In this document: piece after piece, positions 59,991 to 64,000 of the stretch
How the letters are laid out: each line of letters starts with the position of its first letter
Numbering within the stretch: the first letter of the stretch is position 1
From: Pteria penguin
Taxonomy: Eukaryota; Mollusca; Bivalvia; Pterioida; Pteriidae
NCBI GenBank assembly: GCA_035048485.1
Contig: CM068580.1
Location: 53,298,975 to 53,362,974, forward strand
Reading direction: 5' to 3'
DNA length: 64,000 nucleotides
Position numbers and translations under genes: made by a program
Notes under the pieces: model-generated
The model's input: the letters and a program-made list of their open reading frames with translations, nothing else
The model's database searches: none
Told to the model about the DNA's origin: nothing

Positions 59991-60357
59991 AGCATAGTAG
60001 AAGATAGAGTAGCCAAAGCAAACAATAATCAGCTCGATCATTTGTATCATTGGTATCATGCATAGTAGTTTTTGTCACATTCATATACGATATATTCTAT
60101 TTCATGGACAAAATGTCAACATCACAAATGTTAACAGCATATCTTTTCTCTGTTTTTTGCTTCTTTGTTAAGTGAAATTCCAAAATTATTAAACAATATA
60201 ATGTTTAGTCAATTTGGCTTTGATGCATATAGTGCATTTGAGGCATTACCAAATGTAAGACTGTGTTTTAGAATGATGTGGTACCGTTTTGGGTTCAGTT
60301 TTAAAGTAAAACTTCTGAAAAAGGAACTTTCTCAGTTGAGAATATTATGACACTTCT

Positions 60358-60741
60358 GATTCTGTAACTCCGTGGATGAGGTGCTCAGCTTGTGACTGAG
60401 GGGTCTTTTGTTCAGCTTGTGACTGAGGGGTCTCGTGTTCAGCTTGTGACTGAGGGGTCTCGTGTTCAGCTTGTGACTGAGGGGTCTCGTGTTCAGCTTG
60501 TGACTGAGAGGTCTCGTGTTCAGCTTGTGACTGAGGGGACTTTGTGTTCGGCTTGTGACTGAGGGGTCTCGTGTTCGGCTACTTCTGTGGGCATGCCAGT
60601 GTAAAAGATCCTTTGTTGCTTCAGGTGGGTCCATTGTAAAGTTATAAATTTCTATGCAATGCATAAAGTAGATGCCATCACCAAATTATAGTAAAATAAT
60701 CATGGGGTGACATAAAACAGTACTATTTCTATCTATCTATA
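60358..60741 (+). mobile_element. SINE A copy with its tRNA head expanded into a minisatellite
   Basis: Starts CTCCGTGGATGAGGTGCTCA (A-box half of the head). The following CAGCTTGTGACTGAGGGGTC, corresponding to the stretch between A and B boxes, is repeated in tandem at 60386-60590. After the array come GTAAAAGATCCTTTGTTGCT, TCAGGTGGGTCCATTGTAAA, GATGCCATCACCA and GGGGTGACATAAAACAG. The B box and the GGATGAGACAGT segment are missing, so the promoter is broken. Confidence 0.82.
60386..60590 (+). repeat. 27-bp minisatellite inside SINE A head, 7-8 units
   Basis: CAGCTTGTGACTGAGGGGTC plus TCGTGTT, starting at 60386, 60413, 60440, 60467, 60494, 60521 and 60549. A minus frame of repeated SHKLNTRPL residues is a by-product. 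Confidence 0.93.
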
Positions 60742-61758
60742 AATCTTTAAGTATTTCTTATACTTAATTAAGCGATATAAGCCCACTTTTGATTATCAGA
60801 CCATTTCCCACATTGTGTATTACATAATTTTTTTTTCATAGACATGGACTGAGAGCAATACAAAACTACTTACCTATAACAATAAAGATTTGACCTACAA
60901 ATTTAATGAAGGTAGCCCCACCAAGAATTCCTTATGGATGGGAATCAGTGGAAAATTCCATAAGCAAGGAAGATAATATCTTACATGGGACCAATTAATA
61001 AGCAAGTGTCTAATACATGTACATGTACTTGTGTGTTTACACTTCATACACATGTTGCAGGCTTACAACATAATCACTGTTTTTTGTTACTCACATTAGG
61101 ATTTTTTAAAAAGAAGAAAATGACGCAACTTAATTTACTTTATCAAGCTATGAGTATCATCAATTTTACCTGGAGAAAGTGTTTCAAGACACTATTTATT
61201 TCCACTCGACCTAAAATTGAATTCATTATCAGAATATTTTGTCCAAAATTTATAAGTATTATAATCACCATTTAGGCATATTTATGTGGGCAGTATGAAT
61301 AAAAAAATGCCAATTTGCCTTTTTTTAAATTTTGGTATCATGACTAGCAAATCCAATAACTGTTGATTACATGGTTTTGAATGCAGTAAAAAAAGATGTT
61401 TTTTTCTTTTGTATTAATTTCATTTCTAAATAGTTTTCAGGTATAATTAAAGGGGGATAATTTTAATTGATCACTTCAAATTCAAATTTTTTATTGACTT
61501 CCACTTTGGAAACATCAATTTAACATACATACAATGATACAATATAATAAATGTTTTCAACAAATGAAAGCAACAGATGACATATTATGTCATATTCTAT
61601 TAGAAAATTTTCTTATTTTTACTATGAAAAAAGATCTATTAATAACTCTTTGGGTAGTTATCTTTTAAATCAGACCAATCATTCAATTTGATATATTAAC
61701 AGGCTTTAATGATGATGAAAAATGTAGAAGGATTGATTTACAAAAGTGGAAAATTCAC
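60742..61758. other. No gene seen
   Basis: AT-rich with no recognised element. The 60985-61275 frame lacks a recognisable domain. Confidence 0.45.
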
Positions 61759-61982
61759 TATCATTTGATCACATAAGTTTCTTTGAGAAAACTATCATAT
61801 TTTGTGCTGCTGTTAACATAGAGGGGGCACTTCAAAAATAGGAAATGTTTCTCATCTTCAATTTTATTTTTACAAAATTTACAGAATATTTCTGCTCGTG
61901 GTATGATGGGATGTGCATATTTACCAGTTTCAATCTATGATATGTGGGAATGGACTCTTAGTTTAAGTCTCTTTGTTGTAAT
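61759..61982 (-). pseudogene. LINE reverse transcriptase C-terminal zinc-knuckle remnant
   Basis: The minus strand reads TTKRLKLRVHSHIS, a stop, IETGKYAHPIIPRAEIFCKF, CKNKIEDEKHFLFLKCPLY and NSSTKYDSFLKET. This is the RxSxHxLxIExGRY, then RxCxxC...IEDExHFLxxCPxY tail (CCHC-type knuckle) of invertebrate LINE reverse transcriptases. The knuckle cysteines and histidine are all present, but the stop replaces the residue before IETG. No more of the polymerase is attached on either side. It belongs to a different LINE family from the fragment at 49441-49878. Confidence 0.8.
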
Positions 61983-62282
61983 CTGTGTCAAGAGGTAAGT
62001 TATTATTCTGGTCATTGCAGCTCTCAACCTCCTCCTCCAGCACTATGCACTCTTCATTGTCTTCGTGGGTACAAAGTGCAAAGTAGAGGTGCACAGGTGC
62101 AGCAAATATGCCCTGTACAATGCAACAACAATCATGTCAGTGTATAAGTCTTCTCCACTTCCTTTCATATGAAAGTAATTGAAAATGTTTTCACTTTGAT
62201 TTATACTGTCATGCATAAATAAGTATATACATGTTCCAAATTTCATACTAGTATACAAATCTTGAATTGATAAAAATCTCAT

Positions 62283-62455
62283 GATTGGTTGGTTAGTTGG
62301 TGTTTTACGTCGCTTTCAACAATTTTTCACTTAATTCGCGACATGGAAGCAGGAGGTAACCAACCTCTTAAATATAGCGGCGTAAACCCAGGAATCAAAC
62401 CCAGATCATCAGTGCCACAAGCCAAGCGCTTAATCACTACACCAAGCCTGCCCCC
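62283..62455 (-). mobile_element. SINE B, complete, 10-bp target duplication
   Basis: Read on the minus strand: GGCAGGCTTGGTGTAGTGAT, TTAAGCGCTTGGCTTGTGGC, TGGGTTTGATTCCTGGG (B box with substitutions), TAAGAGGTTGGTTACCTCC, TGCTTCCATGTCGCGAATTA, TTGAAAGCGACGTAAAACACC. AAAATCTCAT flanks both sides (62273-62282, 62456-62465). Confidence 0.92.
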
Positions 62456-62465
62456 AAAATCTCAT

Positions 62466-63184
62466 AATTGTCAATTCTAAATCTATAGATTTGCAAAATC
62501 ACAAGTTAACATGCTTTTTGTAACATAAACATACGCCTACTTTGACACCCCTAATCCTGTTTGTCATCTGTTTTCATTGAATGAAGGCAAGACATGGCTC
62601 TGAATTTTATGTCATCAGGAAGGCTATTAAATTCTTTGTCTAAAAAATGCCAAAATCACTCGTTATCACATTTTGTCTCACAGATTATGAGCTTGTTTTC
62701 TCAGAATTTACTCAGATTGTACATTTATACCCTCCATGCTGTCATACTATCATGGTCTCAGTTTGGGCCTTTGCTTATAAGTGTCATGAACCACTCAATA
62801 TATCAAGTCTGTCTATATTTTTGCATTGAAAACAGTTTAACTGTTTGAAAATAATTTCACTACTTGTCTGAAGTGTAGATGCTTGTAAAACCAATTATTC
62901 CAGTCAAATGGGTTTAAATTTTGTTTCACTGCCTCCCTGAAGATGCAAAATGCATCAACATTAAAGAAATATATTCAATTTTTCTGCATAATCATACTTT
63001 TATACACTGTCTTTGAAATAATTTCTTTCCTGTTGCGCAGCATAGCAACACAGTGTCGTTGAGATGATGCCACAGATGAGGTCCTACATTTTAATGGAAG
63101 AGAAGAAGAAAAAGGAGTATATTGAAATCAGATAGAATAAGTAGTCCTCCAAAGGGAAGTAAAATACACTAAAAGAGACAACAC
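62466..63184. other. No gene seen
   Basis: Overlapping plus frames at 62594-62848 have no recognisable domain. Confidence 0.45.
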
Positions 63185-63240
63185 AAACACTCTTTGCCGC
63201 AAATTTTCGGCCTCCTGGCCTTTATCAAGCAATTGTTAGA
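63185..63240 (-). repeat. GGCC hairpin motif downstream of the GIY-YIG ORF
   Basis: On the minus strand GCTTGATAAAGGCCAGGAGG followed by CCGAAAATTTGCGGC. The AAGGCC-AGG-AGGCC part can form a hairpin, and the whole word recurs at 28541-28570 and 42968-42990. It resembles a hammerhead core (stem II then GAAA), but the CTGANGA side reads TTGATAA, so a ribozyme is not supported. It lies about 340 bp 3' of the endonuclease ORF. Confidence 0.6.
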
Positions 63241-63578
63241 AAAGTACAGAAGAACTATGTAACATCCATCTTTACATGTCTAATATAAACAAGATTCTAA
63301 ATTCCTATAAACTTTGACGTCATAACGTCATTATTACGCGCGTAAGTATGGCATTAAAATAGACTAAACAACAAAATAATACAAGCATAAATATATAAAT
63401 ATATATAAATATCACAATCTGATCGACCAACCGACCGTACGACAGACCGACCGGGCGATAGCGGCAAAGTAACACCCCCTCATTACCGAAAAGGGGGGGG
63501 GGGGTGCATTAAAAGAAAACTAAGCATAGAATCACCACAAGAAATAAATAGTTCATAAATTAGTTATACAATCACATG

Positions 63579-64000
63579 TTAGTTAGTTTTAATATTACAT
63601 CCATTTGGCCTGCGCGTTTCCAAATCTCTTATCCAGTTATCTTCGACAATTAATCTGTATATTTTATTTTCTCCGGTAGTCCTAGCCATGACCGCAACAC
63701 GAAGATCACCTTCATCATGGTTCGCAAAATGTTTCATAATTGGTTTTTCTCTTTGGTACTTTATATCGCTTCTATGTTCTTCTATTCTTTCTTTTAACGA
63801 TCTTTCTGTCTCTCCTACATAAACAGTTTGTTTACATTTATTGCAGATTAGCGCATAAATCAAATTCCTGTCTGTACACTTCGCGTCTTTTATTGTCTTG
63901 AAGGACTTCTTTCTCTTAAAATAAAAAATATCACCATTTTTAATTATCCTACATATTTTACATGTACATGATGTTTCATCTTGTTTTATAGAATTTTCAG
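63579..64000 (-). CDS. Penelope-like element GIY-YIG endonuclease, C-terminal part (partial)
   Basis: An open frame runs from the window's right edge to a TAA at 63579, about 139 codons, with no internal stop. Order: a cysteine cluster (SCTCKICRIIKNG), KCTDRNLIYALICNKC, VYVGETERSLKERIEEHRSD, MKHFANHDEGDLRVAV, and VEDNWIRDLETRRPNGCN near the end. LIY and YVG correspond to the GIY and YIG elements; the ERIEEH arginine and histidine and the Glu of VEDNWI sit where catalytic residues fall in this fold. The CxCxxC block upstream is typical of Penelope-like elements, in which this domain nicks DNA to prime reverse transcription. The reverse transcriptase should lie beyond the edge. Translation probably does not start at the internal ATG at 63863. 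The frame looks intact, unlike all other retroelement remnants here. Confidence 0.88.
   Translation of the reverse strand, partial: ENSIKQDETSCTCKICRIIKNGDIFYFKRKKSFKTIKDAKCTDRNLIYALICNKCKQTVYVGETERSLKERIEEHRSDIKYQREKPIMKHFANHDEGDLRVAVMARTTGENKIYRLIVEDNWIRDLETRRPNGCNIKTN

Noticed and set aside
63185..63240. Hammerhead ribozyme downstream of the GIY-YIG frame
   Set aside because: GAAA and a stem II-like hairpin are present, but the CTGANGA strand reads TTGATAA and stem I is not evident.

Overview
This is an AT-rich animal nuclear window with no complete conventional gene. It looks like a mollusc, most likely a bivalve. The evidence is a mix of repeat families I associate with bivalve genomes: two tRNA-derived SINEs with CAATCAATC- or CCAACCAACC-type tails, degenerate Penelope-like reverse transcriptases, hammerhead-ribozyme-bearing 395-bp monomers, short TIR elements ending in CGCGGATCC-type termini, and a TATACCCCC-terminated repeat. 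Species cannot be fixed from the sequence. No prokaryotic gene structure is present.

Layout. 1-9.7 kb: a possible cadherin-like exon on the minus strand (1582-1768, with both splice signals), a SINE whose centre has grown into a 45-bp minisatellite (4202-5290), and a TIR-like dispersed repeat (6976-7626). 9.7-14.6 kb: a SINE B inserted beside a SINE A fragment with a 12-bp target duplication, two hairpins and a T/G-skewed stretch. 14.6-19.5 kb: four consecutive large tandem arrays (32-bp, CATA, 22/64-bp and a 36-bp satellite with a 252-bp higher-order period). 20.9-23 kb: a 16-bp array grown inside a hammerhead-type repeat, and a duplicated trinucleotide block. 27.4-31.8 kb: tandem hammerhead monomers, a Penelope-like fragment ending in a 680-bp palindrome, and a SINE B within (TA)n. 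37.6-38.0 kb: a hammerhead monomer inserted into a SINE B. 41-45 kb: a MITE, SINE and reverse transcriptase remnants and a 55-bp array. 47.3-52.3 kb: two Penelope-like pseudogenes, one split by a SINE A with an 11-bp target duplication, and a LINE 3' end. 53-64 kb: a second MITE, a second TATACCCCC element, 34-bp and 48-bp arrays, a SINE whose tRNA head has become a 27-bp array, a LINE zinc-knuckle remnant, and an open Penelope-like GIY-YIG endonuclease ORF running off the right edge.

How it fits together. Most of the window reads as intergenic or intronic DNA built from nested retroelements. Four weak minus-strand segments (about 53.4, 39.1, 26.3 and 1.7 kb) read like pieces of cadherin repeats next to plausible splice acceptors. 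If real, the window would lie in very large introns of one minus-strand cadherin-family gene; this is a hypothesis only. The most distinctive signal is that dispersed repeats of two families (SINE A twice, hammerhead monomer once, perhaps SINE B) each seeded a minisatellite from a different internal position.
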